A stretch of DNA of 64,000 nt from NCBI GenBank assembly GCA_028023455.1, contig JAQFVV010000111.1:2301909-2365908 (forward strand). Reading direction: 5' to 3'. The notes under the pieces are model-generated. The model was not told where the DNA came from and did no database searches. It was given only the letters and a program-made list of their open reading frames with translations. The DNA comes from Epiperipatus broadwayi. Lineage: Eukaryota > Onychophora > Udeonychophora > Euonychophora > Peripatidae. Positions 1-12,860 of this stretch are shown here, one piece after another. Numbering within the stretch: the stretch's first letter is position 1; the number at the start of each line of letters is the position of its first letter. Both the position numbers and the translations under genes were made by a program.

Positions 1-480
1 GTTTAGTATAGATAAGTCCATTTTTAAAAAGGTAGTAAGAATTCAATTATTTCTAATTTTACAAAAGTTTATGAAGAGAATGCAATCTTACCCATGTACC
101 ATTGGAATTGTTTCTTATATTTATCTAGGTTTTGCTATAATTTTTTCTGGAATGATCACCCTGCATTCTTGAAAGTTTAGTTTGTGGCTGGAATTCTTGA
201 ACAAATATCCCAATTTCTTTTAACAGCTTGTTATTTCTTCCTTCTGAGGCAGCATATACGTGTGGCCTTGTTCAGTAAGTCTTCTACAATGAAGGGTAAT
301 GTCTCAGCAATGGTAGGTCAAGGATATTTCTCACATTTCAGGCTGTCAAATGCACAGTAATGCACCTGGGTGGTAAAACTGAATAAACACCTCTTTGTGA
401 GTTTAACACTGCATTGTGATGCTAGAATTTCTGCAGATATGAACTGGTCATTCTCAACAAGGGAGTCAGAAAAGGTAGTA
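1..480. other. GC-richer tract, possible decayed coding fragment
   Basis: This edge segment is clearly less A+T-rich than the following kilobases. Read on the minus strand, one frame stays open for about 30-40 codons at a time between stops, as in an old transposon or gene fragment. I recognise no motif and cannot assign a family. It may continue beyond the left edge. Confidence 0.25.
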
Positions 481-2220
481 TAACTAGCCACAATCAAATC
501 ACATTAACCAGATCAAAATCAAAATACCAGCAGAATAATTCTAATAGTAGAATGAATAACAGTAGAACTGAATATAATGGAAATTTAGTAGCTTTTATAT
601 CCTTGACAAAATCATTGTTTGAGCTCACCCATATCATTAATTAGCTTTTCAATTTCTTCTAATTAATTAATCTCTTTTAATACCTATTTAATTACATTGA
701 TTATAGTATTGATCATCTAATCCATTGGAAATATTACTCATATGCAGTAAAACAATCCCTTTTGATTAGAAAATTTACAAAATTATTTTGATCTTTGATT
801 AGGCTATAATTTTCTCTAAATAATTTTAGACAATAATTCTATACAATTATTTATACAATTCTCGTTCTTTTTTCTTTTCTTTCTTTATGATTAATATTTT
901 AGCTTAAATTATTTCACTTTTACATAATTAGTTTTTTTTTCTATTACTAGACCTAGTAACATTTTGAAATTTGTACTTTAGTTAAAAGAACGATAAGCCA
1001 TCCTTTCAAATAGTAAATCTCATTAAAACTCCTAAACTAGATAATACTTTAATTATATTTTTCCCGTTTTTATTTCTCTTTTACTTATTAAATTGAAATT
1101 AAGATTCAGAGTTTTATTTTTCCTTTTGTTTATTTCCTAACAAACTTTTGATTTATTCTAAAATCTATTTACTTTATTTATTAAACTAACAATCTTTTTC
1201 ATTTATTAATATATATATGTGCATTATTTTTCTTTGAATACTCTTAATATACTTTTAAATTTTTCATGTAACATGTATATTTATGCAGCTGTTACAATAT
1301 GCATGCATATAAATTTAAATACACAAATAACAATAACAATTTTTATACACAATTTTTAATTAATATAATAATACATGTAACTTATATTTTAACATATCTA
1401 AAGAGTTTAATTTTTGTTAATTTTATATTCTATTATATAGTCATTAAAATTATTTAATTGTGATATACTTTTTTTTATCTTTATATCACTTTTGCATTCT
1501 TTTGTACATAATCTTTATTTCTTATTTTTGATCATTTTTTGTATTTCTTATTTCTATATTATATTGTATTTTGTCTTTTTTTTTTTAATGAAGCAAAATA
1601 ATTACGAAATTTTAGAAAAGGGTTCAGAAACAAATACACTTGGATATAACAGAAAAGGATTTATTAATGGTAGATTTGAAGCTAAACTTTAATATAAAAG
1701 TTTTAGATGAAAAAGAAAAGTCATTAATAAATAAAAATAAAATTTCAAATACGTTGATTACAAAAACTAAATGGTAATCAAAATCCAACTAAAAGATGAG
1801 AAATATTTTTAAAATGCTAGAGTATAAGCAATAGATTATAAGATGAGTCAAAAACTATAAATACTGAAGCAGATTAAAATAAGCATAGAATGATTATAGT
1901 ATTATTACATAATTCTTTGAGTATTATTAAAACTAATTCTTAATTAAAACATTAAATTTTATATCTCTTAAGTAAGTAGTTGCCACTCTTTAACATAATA
2001 TTAACTTTAGTTTATTCTTTACATTATAGACTTTGTTTATAATTTAATAATATATTATTTAAATTATCCATATCACTGCATAACATTAATTATTTCAGCA
2101 ATGAGATTAAAAGAAATACTATAAAAAATAAAAAATTCTTTTTATTTTATAAAAAACAATTAAATAATCATTTTAAATCTAAATTATATACTGATGCCAT
2201 CAATTGATTGAATCATACAT
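481..2220. other. AT-rich non-coding tract, nothing recognised
   Basis: Long A/T runs and short poly-T tracts. The only sizeable open frame is a 66-codon low-complexity Phe/Ile/Tyr-rich translation near 1500, which is what T-rich DNA gives by chance. No repeat, RNA or exon signal was found. Confidence 0.6.
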
Positions 2221-2229
2221 AAAAGATTA

Positions 2230-2530
2230 GGCATTTTAACACCTTCTGTTCTGCATTGTAAGCTAAATGTTTTGCATCTGATGATATCTCATCATTGATT
2301 CTTATCCATGGAATCTGCAAGTTGCTAGGACACAGTAACAACTTTCTCCATACAATATCACCATTTTGTACAAGCCATAGTTATCAATGAATGCTAGAAT
2401 GTTAGTGAATCAAAATCCTTATATAGTGCCTACTTATTCAATACCCCCAAATTAGTTTCTCACTTGTGGCAATATCGTATAGAGAGTTGCTAATGTGTCA
2501 ACAAATTGTGTAAGCATAAGAAATAATGAT
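2230..2530. repeat. Heavily decayed retrozyme-like unit
   Basis: The order of short matches follows the ~457-bp unit of the 55.3-56.7 kb array: a 'ctccatacaatat' block, an 'aatgaatgc' block, then 'gcctacttattcaata' leading into the place where the hammerhead lies in intact units. On the minus strand the GAAAC box and its downstream flank survive (around 2445-2480), but the CUGAUGA box is lost. This is an old fossil with no expected activity. Confidence 0.45.
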
Positions 2531-4808
2531 CATGCGATGTTATAGTTGTTCAAGTTATTAGGACTGAAAAGCATTAATTTTCACTGAGGTCAGTGATCCT
2601 TACAGTATGTCACCCTAGCATTTTAATAACAGTCAGTCAATTTATAGACATTTTATGTTCTTAGGATGAAGAAAGTGCAAATGATTGTTTGCATACCATA
2701 TGATTCCTTAAGCATGAGGCTGTCAAAAGCTCACATGATAGCAAAAGTGTTAAAATATTTTTTAACATTTAATATATAAGTTGGTGCGTTTAAAAAAAAA
2801 ATGAATAAAGAAACATAAAATTCTGTTACTCTCAAAATAATGTCCATTTTGTCACTGTTAGAGCAATTGGTTAACTCCTGATGTGAAATGTTTATTCAGT
2901 GGACTGATTAAAAACTGCATATATATATATACCAGTTTAATCAGTTTTAAATAAAACTGCAAGCAAGTGAACTAGATATAAAAAAGAAAATGGTTATTCT
3001 ATCCATTAATAAAAAATATACTAAGCTTTTTTTTTTCCTGATTGCTGCAACACTAATTTATCTTTCTTTTTCTTTTTCAAAGATATCACTTTAAGCTTTC
3101 TATATTTCGTAAGAAACATTTATAACAGGATTAAGACAATTGTTAAAGAAAGTGATATTTATATATTTAACTACATTACTTAAAAGCAGAATCGTTGTGT
3201 TATCATCATCATACTAGCAGCCTCTCATAAATACGAAGCAAGGAGGCAAATAGAAAGACAAAGGATAAAATATTAGAATCAAATAAAGGAAAAATAGAAG
3301 TAAACACTAGAATCAAAATTGCTGCCATATATTTAAAGCATGAAAATATGGTTGCACAAATAAACAATTTGTCATGGTGACTGCACAAAAGCAACTGATA
3401 GCATGAGACTCCAGACAATCAGGCAGAGGTGATTGAAGACATATAACAAAAAAAAAATTGAGAAAATAAGAAAAATAGTAAGAATGATTAATTTAGTTAT
3501 AAATGTTAATAATTATTTGTGAATTAAATTAAAAAGATAATAACTTTCATTTTTCATTCAATCAGTCAAAATTAAATATTCTATTATAGAAATAAAATCA
3601 ATCTAAAAGCTTCATTATAATAAGAGTTCTGATTCTATTTTTGAGCAACTCATTAAAGTTTAACATATTTCAAAACTATTTTCTGTGTTGGATGTATTTT
3701 AATGTTTTGCCATCACTGAAAGAAAACTAATGGAAATTTCTACAATATGGGCGCAATTTAACTCTGGGTTGTATTAATGAATATTTCTCTATTAAAAACT
3801 GAATCAATTATTATCTATTCTTTATACTTATATTTACTTTTTGTTTTATTTTTATGCATGTATGTGAGCAATTTATATATTTACTTATTTTTTAAATTTT
3901 TATGCTAATGCAACAGAAAGATCAGTACATATACATGAAATAAATTACAGAGAAACAAATAAATACCCTTGGGTTTTAGCAATTCTTTAGTATATTTGCT
4001 TTATTTTGGATTTTCTATTAGCATAATAGATATATACTTAAATATTAATATGTTAATAGGATTTGAAATATTTTTATAATGAATTTTAATTATGATGTAA
4101 TTTAAACTAAGTACCAATTAGAAATGGTCATTTGCAAATTGAAATAACAGCATCTAATAATAATATTTATTTAAACTACTTTATACCAAAATTCACTTTT
4201 AACTTACTACCGGAGTTTTTATGAGGATTGCAGAATAATTATTAATACTTTATATTCAATATAAAGTAGTTCTGACAAATGCTATTACAAGATGGCATGA
4301 TTTCGGATTAAAAAGTTTATTTCTAAGAGATAATCTGCTTAAATTATGTTTATAGCCAAAATTCATTTATGAAAATACTCAGAAAAAATCCCATTAAAAT
4401 ATTAATATTTAAATCTATAATTCAAGTCTATAAAAAATCTTTTATTTAATATATATTCTCATGCATACATGAATACAAAAAAAAAAATTAAATGTTCAAC
4501 ATTCAATTATTCTCTCATGTATATACAATAAGTAAAAAAAAACTTTTGCTTAATACCAATCTTCTCTATTATTTGCATACTCAAATATTATGAAATCATC
4601 ACTTCAATTCATTTTTTTTTTTTATTCATATCAGCATGAAAAACATCAATAGCAGTTTGTGATAACTTCTTATTTTATCTTAAATAATCAATGTTTGAAA
4701 AGTTTTATGTGTGAAAATCTATTGATATAAATCTTGGGTAATTATACTTGGCTTCTAAATTACCAGAGTAAATAATAAACAAACAATAAATAGTTAACAC
4801 ATTTTTGA
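2531..4808. other. AT-rich non-coding tract, nothing recognised
   Basis: A/T-rich sequence with poly-A/T runs and a short (TA)n block near 2920. The one open frame, near 3209-3418, has no recognisable domain. I see no exon, RNA gene or structured repeat. Confidence 0.55.
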
Positions 4809-5308
4809 TCATGCACTTTTTACGAATTTAGGTGCACTCAGCCATGAACATCAGTTTAAAAAGTCTAAGTAGTCTATTTATGTTTACAGCTGTCATATAA
4901 GCCAACCTTAACCTATTGGGTGCCTGAATTATAAAGTAATAAATAAATTGTACAAGCTTATTCATTCTGTAGCAGGAGAGATATAGAATTTCATTTTTAA
5001 TCACCTGCAATTAGAAATAAATAGTGAATTTTACTGTAATAAATAATCTATTTATATAACACTGACTACATATGTAATATAAAGAAGAAAATAAACCTCC
5101 AATTATGCACTTTTTATAAATTTATGTGCACTCATCCGTGAGCAACCTAAAAAGCAAAAATGGGCTACTTATGCTTATAGCTTATTGTTATATAAGCCAA
5201 TCTTTGCTCACCATGGTACAGAATAAATGTTTGTATAGATTAAAGCCTTGATCTCAGTGCGGTGAGCTCTCACAGGCAAGTGTGCGTAAATTCGTAAAAA
5301 GCCCATGA
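4809..5308. repeat. Inverted-repeat element with internal direct repeat
   Basis: The left end (4809-4830) and right end (5287-5308) are near-perfect inverted copies of a 22-bp motif containing 'ctttttacgaattta'. Internally, about 100 bp from 4811 is repeated in direct orientation from about 5104 (shared 'gtgcactca', 'atataagccaa'). The right-hand part near 5220-5310 is less A+T-rich than its surroundings. Either a MITE-like non-autonomous element or two overlapping copies of a SINE-like repeat would fit. No coding capacity is seen. Confidence 0.5.
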
Positions 5309-8300
5309 CCAGAGGTTGTTACCATCTTTATAATAAACAAACAATATTCTCAATATTTAAATATCCACACTATAAAAAAAGTTAGTAATTTTTTGTGAAA
5401 TAAAAAATCAGATCACCCCTGAGAATATTAATTTTTTTTTAAATTATTTTAATAAATGCTTATTTATAAATTATTTACAATTTGTTTCAAATATAGAGAG
5501 AAAACAATTAATTATGCAGTGGAGAGAATACCAAAAGAAAAATTTAAAAAAAAAGAGAGAACTCTAAAAAGAAATGACAAAAAAATAAAGCTATGAATTT
5601 AGGTAATGGCAATCAACAGATGTTCTAGACTATATATGTATACATGATGCATATAATATTTATACTTTTTTTTTTATTTAAACAAAATATATATTAGTGA
5701 AAGTGCAGAATAAAATTTTAAAAAATATAATCAAATCATTATACACTATGAGCATTCTTATCTACATTAAACATGAAAATAAATCAGAAGCATCACATAT
5801 TATTTAACAATACTATTTTTTAAAAAAAGAAGAAACAATGGTGAAGACACAATAACTAAAAATAATGACAATATATTATAAATATAAAAGGAGGAAAAAT
5901 TTATCATAATTATGGCTTATGAAATTATGCAACTAATAAAAAATAACAATGCCATGTTTTAATCCTGATGTTTCTTGGAAGAAATTTAATTGCATTTATG
6001 AATATGCTAAATAATTTCTGATTTTTTTTTAATTGTATTTTTTATTGTCAAATAAAAGGAACAATTTGGGTAGCAACAGTTTGAGATTGACTATTCCTGA
6101 AAAACAAAAATAAAAAAATCTAAATTATTCAAGGCATGTATACAACTGAAATAAATGTAACATTCTCCGAGTATTTATTAGAAAGGAATCATGCATAATC
6201 AAAATTAAATCTACATATAGAGATAAAACACTGTTTAGCAGAAAAATATCTTGAAAAAGACTGAACAAAAATTTCTTCCAGAATTGTGATACTCAAATAA
6301 CTTTGAAATCTGAATAGAATTTAATATGTTTGAACATTGAGAATAAATGGCTTTTTTTTTTTTATATTATTGCTGTATGGTAATAGATATCTATAAGTGA
6401 TCTAATTTTCCATCGTAGAGTAATGCATTTACCAAATTAATTGAGCCTAGAAAAATCTTAAAGAAATGATTTATTAATATAGCAATATAAATTCCAGCTC
6501 TTATGAAAGAACCAAAATAGTTTAGGTGCAGTTAAATTTAAACTATTTCTATAAACAAAGCAACAACAACAAAAGTTATATTACTAGATAAAAAGTACAA
6601 TTCCTGATGGATATGGTTTAATAAAAAAAAATTAATTTATTAATTGTAACATTCATTAAGTATATCTAGAGACTATAATAAATAAATACTATATAGACTC
6701 AAGGAAAGCATTAATGTTTAGAATCTTCATGATAGGGTGAATAATGATTTAATTTTATAATCAAATTTATTGTTTTCAGACAATAATTTAATGACTGAAA
6801 GTTGGATAGAAATAATTTGCTCAAAGTGAATTGCCATAAAGATGAGTTGTTAGACTGATAAAGATAGTATTAGATTGTAAATTATATAAAATGCTAAACA
6901 CAAGTGAAATATTAATAAGATCTCTAACGATTAATAAGACATTAGCAAAGAAAACAGAGAATTATGATATCAAAGTGAGCAGGAAAGAACTTTTTATATT
7001 TTCTAATTGTTTAATCAAAGGATCCAAATAGATTGCAAATAATACCGATGCAAATGATGATAAATATGATAAACTTCATTAGCATAAATGGCACAAAAAA
7101 GATATATTTTTTTAGATTAATTGGAACTATTACTAATGCAGACATAGATAGAAAATGCAAAGTCTGTTGTACTATGATAAGAACTGATAAAATATTGGAA
7201 AAAAAATCATCCCAGCTCACACAATCAAAAGCTGCTTTGAAATCTATCTAACAAGTTAGCAAAAGCTGTTTAATTACTAATTTTAGAAATTATAATATCA
7301 TGCATCAATAAGATAACTTGTGATGCATGACAAGCATGATATAATGTAGACAATAGTAGGATGTTAATTTAGTTTCTAAAAAAAGATACATGTAAAATTT
7401 TTGATCTTAAGTTATCCACTTAAGAAATACTTTCTAATATAAAAAGTAGTTAAATGACAGATTATGTAGAACATCAGTTTGAAAATAACTAGCTAAAACA
7501 ATCAGGTAAAAGAGAAATAACAATATAATTACAAGTTTTTTAAATATTAAATAGGATTAGATTTGCTATCAATGTTGTATAATCTGTAAAGAAATATCAT
7601 AAATACTATCATTATATGTAATTTAGTTAAAAAGTTTAAAATAATGAATAGAGAATGGGACATAATACCCTCTAATTACAGTAAATTTAGTTTTAAGAGA
7701 TTAAAAAATTTCTACATTAGCATCAATATCAGATTTTAAAAAGCTAATGTTTTAAGTAGTAGAGAAATCTCTAATGCAGGAAGAAGAATGGATGATTTAC
7801 TACAATTTAAAGAATTTAACAAAATCTGAAAAATTTGGAGGTAAATAATCTTACATAATTTAATTAAACTTCATTTTATATTAGAAGATAAATAGCAGAT
7901 TAATAAGGTAAGAAATAAGAAACTCAGCTTTAAAATTAGAAATGGCTTTCATGAAGAATTGATGTTATCCGGACATAATTTAAATAGATTTATTGAATTA
8001 AAATAATCCAAATAATGTGTGGTTAAGAATATTTTTAAATGCAGCCAAGGTGTAATCAAAAATAAATAGTGACATTGGAGATATCATCTACTACTAACTT
8101 AAAATCAAAATAATTCATGTAGTGATAAAGTTCTACACAGTCATGTTAATTAGATCCTAGCAAATTGAGTGCAATATATACATTGTTAGACAAAAATCAA
8201 TCAAAAGAAGTTGAAAAAGATAGTTTAAAATGGATGGATGTAGAATAAATACATTAAGGAGGTTCTAATACACTGATAATAAACTATTAACAAAATCAAC

Positions 8301-9214
8301 TGCAGGGTTAGCTGAAAAAAAAAAACATATAGCAATGAAGAAAACAGATCATCCTACATAAAATTAAAATTATAATAAAAATGATTGTATCATGAGCAAT
8401 TTGCACAGGTTAGTATGCAACTTTTTAGATTTATTAGGTGAGTAGATGGCGACAAGACAAAATTGTATAGATAAGTGAAGAAAAAAATTATAATCAAATT
8501 CAGATATATATATAAATATTAAATTTTTAATAGAATTTTGCACTTAGTAACATGAAATTCCTTATATGTAAATATTTATTTACACATGGTCAGGCAGAAG
8601 AATTACAAAAAAGGCTGGAGAAATTAAAAAAGAATCTTTATTTAAGTTATCATCATTATATTTATAACCATTTTCTACAGGAAAAATTAAAACTACAAAT
8701 GTGAAATATTGATATATGTTAAGTATATTTATTTAATTAGAGCTTTAACTAATGTTTCTTGTTAATGAGGTTTTTACTAAGATTATTAATAGACATTCTT
8801 TGATAATTATTTGAAAAATCAATTACATTATCTATATGCTAGTAGTTGTTTCTAACTGTGAAAGTCCAATGTCATTCATGTTTTATTTAATGGAGTTAAA
8901 ATGTATTCTGTGATGCAAAAAAAAAAAAAAATATTAAGAGAGATTTCATTACTGCATAAAAAACATTGGTTATATATTATATCACCTTATTCTTCAATAA
9001 AATATTTGATTCAGGGTGATTTTAGGCCAGAAAGAAAGTGTCATAAACAAGTTTTATTTTTAATAACTCACAATAAAAAAGGCTTTCAAAATAATTTCAA
9101 CATATGATTCTCTTTGGGAAAATGGTCTAAAAGTTTCTAAACCTTTTAAATGCTGAAAAAACATTAATTTACTTGACAAAACACTCCCTAATAAAAAATT
9201 TCAAGTAACATTAA
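5309..9214. other. AT-rich non-coding tract
   Basis: Nothing convincing is present. Overlapping open frames near 7011-7251 on both strands are low-complexity and have no recognisable domain. The interval 8230-8350 shares short strings with 10330-10400 ('actgataataaa', 'aactattaacaaaa'), so part of it may be flank of the LINE ruin that follows. Confidence 0.5.
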
Positions 9215-10045
9215 ATGATAATTATAGTAAATCCAAATTTTACAAAACAATCTACCACAAAGTTCAGTTTTCTCATCTATTTTATTTAATATAGTCATCA
9301 GTGAGATTGCATAAACAGAATACGATGACATTATTTTGACTTCACAAAGGCAATCCTTTCCTGAAATAGAAAAGACTCTCCAAAAGAATATAAAAAATTA
9401 AAAATATTTTTTAAAGATTAGGGTTTTATTCTTAATCCCCCAAAAATAGTATGATTATTTTTTATCAAAACAGTAAAAAACTTTCTAATCTAAATATAAT
9501 CTTTTGCAATAGCAGACTGAAATACAACAATGCTGCCTCCTATTATTTAGGAGTAACCTTGGATCATAGACTGTTTTTTACCTCTCATTTATTTAAAGTT
9601 AGAACTAAATTATAACCTTCTTGAAAAGCTGGATTGTATTGCTAAGGATTGAGATGCAAGTACTTTATAGTTTCTTTACCTCTAGTATATTCTACTGATA
9701 AATACTATGCTCCAGTTTGAAGAGAAAGCCCCCATACGAAACTTATGGATACTCAAATATTATCATGAGAAATATTACTAACATACTCAAGTCTATTTAT
9801 TTGCAATGGATTCCAGTTCTTATACATTATTCTCCACCAAATATCAGAAAAGAAATTGCCTCATAGAAAATATATAAAAAGTCATTGAGTAGCAATAACT
9901 AATCAACTAAGACTGAACTCAGATCAAAACCCTCTTTCTGGATATTCAGCCCAGAATTTACCATTGAAATATTATTTCCTAGAAAATGGAATTTTTATGA
10001 AGTTCCAAATAATTTTTTTCTCCATATGTAACAATAAAGCTAATT
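9215..10045 (+). pseudogene. Decayed LINE reverse transcriptase (jockey/pol-like)
   Basis: Translated in shifting plus-strand frames, this stretch shows consecutive landmarks of a non-LTR retrotransposon reverse transcriptase: 'PQSSVFSSILFNI' (usual PQGSVLSPLLFNI, near 9255-9300), the region after the YADD box ('QSFPEIEKTLQKNIKKL', near 9345-9405), 'IYLGVTLDHRLFFTSHL' (near 9540-9590), 'LVYSTDKYYAPV' (near 9680-9715) and 'PHTKLMDTQI' (near 9730-9760). In intact relatives these are palm, thumb and connection segments in this order. Stops and frameshifts occur every 20-60 codons and the catalytic YADD is not readable, so the copy is dead. Order and spacing make the assignment firm, while the clade (jockey/CR1-like) is from memory of similar proteins. 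The 5' half and endonuclease were not seen. Degenerate continuation may reach about 10300. Confidence 0.72.
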
Positions 10046-10810
10046 AGATTTTATTTTATTCGATGCAACTAGAGTCTCATCAAAAGATTCAGGACAACCC
10101 ATGATCATTGTGTTACCTGCTTCATAAATGGAATTCAATAGCCACTGATCAATAAAAAAATATGAATCACATAATTAATGACAGTCAAATCTTATGGCTT
10201 AGTGGCAGAATTAAAGGACCTAATAAATGCACTGGTAAATCTATTAAATCTATTCTGATTGGAATCTACGTTTCTTTATGATATTTTGTAAATAATAAAG
10301 CTAGCTCGAAAAATTTATGTTAAATAAAAAAAATACACTGATAATAAATATAAATGGTTCAAACTATTAACAAAAACATTCAATTTTTTGAAGGTTTGAG
10401 AAAAAAATTTATTGGATTATTTAATTTCATTTATAAGCCAAAAAAATATGTAGCAATACCATTTTTAAATTTATGATTATGCACGAGATTAGACATTTTT
10501 TTATATATATAAAACTTAAACATGTTTGCAAAATAATGTCCAGCAAATAAATTATATACTATATTAATTATATAAAAATTAATTATAATAAATTGATTTT
10601 AATATATTAAATTTAATTGTATTAAAAGAAGGGAACAATGACACTCATGATTTGGATAATTATTTCAATTGAAGAAAGGCTAACAAAAAAAAAATACTGT
10701 AATTTGATCAATTGATAGAAACGATTTGGATATTTATGTTTTAATATACTATGAGAAACTGAACAACTAACTATACAAAAAACATATACTGTTAAAAGTA
10801 TCACTAAAAT
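10046..10810. other. AT-rich tract after the LINE ruin
   Basis: No further recognisable reverse-transcriptase blocks. The minus-strand open frame near 10622-10828 is hydrophobic low complexity without a known domain. It ends inside the neighbouring small insertion, so I do not treat it as a gene. Confidence 0.45.
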
Positions 10811-10823
10811 GATCACAGTAACC

Positions 10824-10966
10824 ATCAAACATCACATGATCACCATCTCTATACTAGCACATAATTTGTTGTAAACAAAGGCAAAACTCCCCATACAGTA
10901 GTGCCATTGATTACTCTGTTTGGCACAGGGTGGCACTACTGTATGGGGAGTTTTGCCTTTGTTTGT
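10824..10966 (-). mobile_element. 143-bp palindromic retrozyme-end insertion with 13-bp target duplication
   Basis: The 13-bp sequence gatcacagtaacc occurs at 10811-10823 and again at 10967-10979, directly flanking this segment. Inside, about 33 bp starting near 10873 ('acaaaggcaaaactcccc') is repeated as its exact reverse complement at about 10931-10964, so most of the insertion folds into a hairpin. The left part ('catcacatgatcac', 'ctatactagcacat') matches one end of the ~457-bp unit at 55.3-56.7 kb, and both arms match the adjacent 'gcaaaactctccatacagta' block. It is therefore a very short head-to-head copy of the same family, lacking the hammerhead. A duplication of this length points to target-primed reverse transcription, with the inversion arising during insertion. 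Confidence 0.85.
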
Positions 10967-11370
10967 GATCACAGTAACCTACTGCCTTAACTTCTGAATG
11001 TTATTCCAAGAGAAATCTTATGCTCTTTTAGAATGACTACAAATTATTTATTTTTTTAATTTATCTTATTTTAAAATATAACAATAATTCCTTTTACATT
11101 TAGATTCTTTACATATAACTACAATTCCTAAGGCATCACTGTGTGAATGCATCAAATTTTCTTTATAGTGATTTTCTACCTAAGTAAAGTGTTCAAGATA
11201 ATCAATTCATGTGTTGTGCAAAAATTCAATAACAAAATACCATTTTTAGTTCTGAAAGCCAATACTATTGTTTTTAATAACTTTCAGCTAAAATTGATCT
11301 GACTAATATATTCATTAAAGTTTCCAACAAGAAAAATTTGATCTTTTATTGGCATTCATGCAATATTGCT

Positions 11371-11745
11371 ATCAAAAAATAATAATAATTCTTTACAACA
11401 GCTATATAATCAAATAATAATTTTATGCATAAAAAGCTTTTTTCAGCACCTGCTTTGGTGCCCTTTTCAAATGTTACTAATCTATTTAATGTTAACGAAT
11501 CACCTGACATAAAAACATCCAGTGTCCAATAATGGAATTAAAACAAACAATAATAATAAACCCTCATATATAAATTCAATAATATACAAAACAATTGATT
11601 ATATCATAACAATATGTTAAACAATATTACATGCATTTTTTATACAATTATATATATCAACTTATGGTGTTGAAAAAAAGCTTTTTATGTATAAAATTAT
11701 TATTTGATTATATAGCTGTTGCAAAGAATTATGATTATTTTTTGA
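11371..11745. repeat. Foldback element with ~74-bp arms
   Basis: The left arm (11371-11444) and right arm (11672-11745) are reverse complements with only a few mismatches; both include the string 'gctatataatcaaataat' or its complement. The spacer is about 227 bp and has no coding potential: the 84-codon frame at 11631-11885 merely reads through the right arm. The structure fits a MITE-type or foldback element, or an inverted duplication. No target duplication was identified. Confidence 0.65.
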
Positions 11746-12116
11746 TTATTTCGTGGAAGAGCAGCATAAGGATTTTTATTCCTTTCCAATTTTTAATGTT
11801 GCTATCCAATAGGAATAAAAGTTTTTTGCCTCTTAACTTTCTGAATTTAATGTTTTTAAAACAAGCAATGACAAAATTGTCATAAATATTGTGGTACAAA
11901 TCAATTTTTTTAATGTCATTAACCTTTCATTGATGACTTTTTAGAAATTCCAGGAAAAGGTGTCATGTCTGACCAAAATCTATCTAGCTAATAAAACTAC
12001 TCTGAAAAATGAGTTTCAATAAAAAAAAACTATATTTCAAATTTTGATATAAACATTATACTACATTCATATATTGAAGAATCACATCAAGCAATGTTTA
12101 CACATATCACATATTT

Positions 12117-12730
12117 ATTGTAATTATATTTTGGATTATTTTCATCATATATTATTAATTATTAAATGTTTTTAGAAAAATTCAAACTACATTTAAATTT
12201 TTCTAATAAATTCAATTGTTACTAGAGTGTTTAAAATGGTATTATTCTCCCCTTTTTTTCAAGAAAATTTAAAGAAACTGCTCACATGACAGTGGGCAAC
12301 AACTCTAGCAGTATGTATTAAATCATAATGTTTGAACACTACTCATTATTAATGACACTTGTCTTCTTAAGAAAAAAAGTGAGAAATATCAAGAAGACTC
12401 CCATAGGTAAATATACAAAATTTCTATTGACTGTTGTGTCTTTGTCAAAATAGCTTAGTTGGTTAGAATGTCATCTTAAATTCAGTGTTCATGAAACTAA
12501 AGATCCCAGACTCAATTCCCATGCTAGTACTATTACTATCAGGTCAGCAACACCTGAAGAAGAGAGAAAAAAATGTCATTTAAAAATATTGTGCTACATA
12601 TTTGCCTATGTACTATTATTACCAGTTGAATGTATTTGAAAACTAAATCAAGTTTAAATTTTTCTAAAAACATTTAACAATTAATATTAGATGATAGAAA
12701 TAATCCAAAATATAATTACAATTAAATTAC
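12117..12730 (+). mobile_element. Penelope-like element remnant, inverted dimer (copy A)
   Basis: The right 470 bp is a plus-strand copy of the family seen at 21.5, 27.6 and 41.5 kb. It has a scrap of the Penelope-like C-terminal coding region (12264-12310, degenerate 'RKFKEAAH'), a tRNA-like segment (about 12434-12525, with degenerate A box 'tagcttagttgg' and B box 'actcaattcc'), then a 'cagcaacacctgaagaag' block and the conserved tail. The left ~145 bp (12117-12260) is a truncated inverted copy of that same tail, joined head-to-head. Inverted partial copies at the 5' side are known for Penelope-like insertions. No clean target duplication is visible. Confidence 0.65.
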
Positions 12731-12739
12731 CATCAATGC

Positions 12740-12860
12740 AAACTTTCTGTCAAACACAATCAATAGATACTACATGATGTTTATTAAATCCAAATCTAAT
12801 GTTATTTATCTACATGCCCAGACTAGTTTCTGACATATGGCTTCCATCAGTGAAGAATTC
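12740..12860 (-). repeat. Retrozyme-like fragment with damaged hammerhead
   Basis: On the minus strand at 12815-12856 the motif reads CUGAUGG, a stem-like insert, GAAAC, UA, GUC, then UGGGCA, preceded by UCUUCA. It is the same layout as the hammerhead of the 55-56 kb array, but the last A of the CUGAUGA box is G. Flanking sequence (12760-12815) matches the unit's 'catctaatg...tactcatcc' side. The fragment abuts Penelope copy A, possibly by chance. Confidence 0.6.

Noticed and set aside
1492-1692. 66-codon hydrophobic open frame
   Set aside because: Phe/Ile/Tyr-rich translation of T-rich DNA with no domain, start context or conservation signal. Many similar frames across the window were dropped for the same reason.
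7011-7251. Overlapping open frames on both strands
   Set aside because: Both are low complexity and mutually antisense. Neither shows a recognisable motif or splice site.
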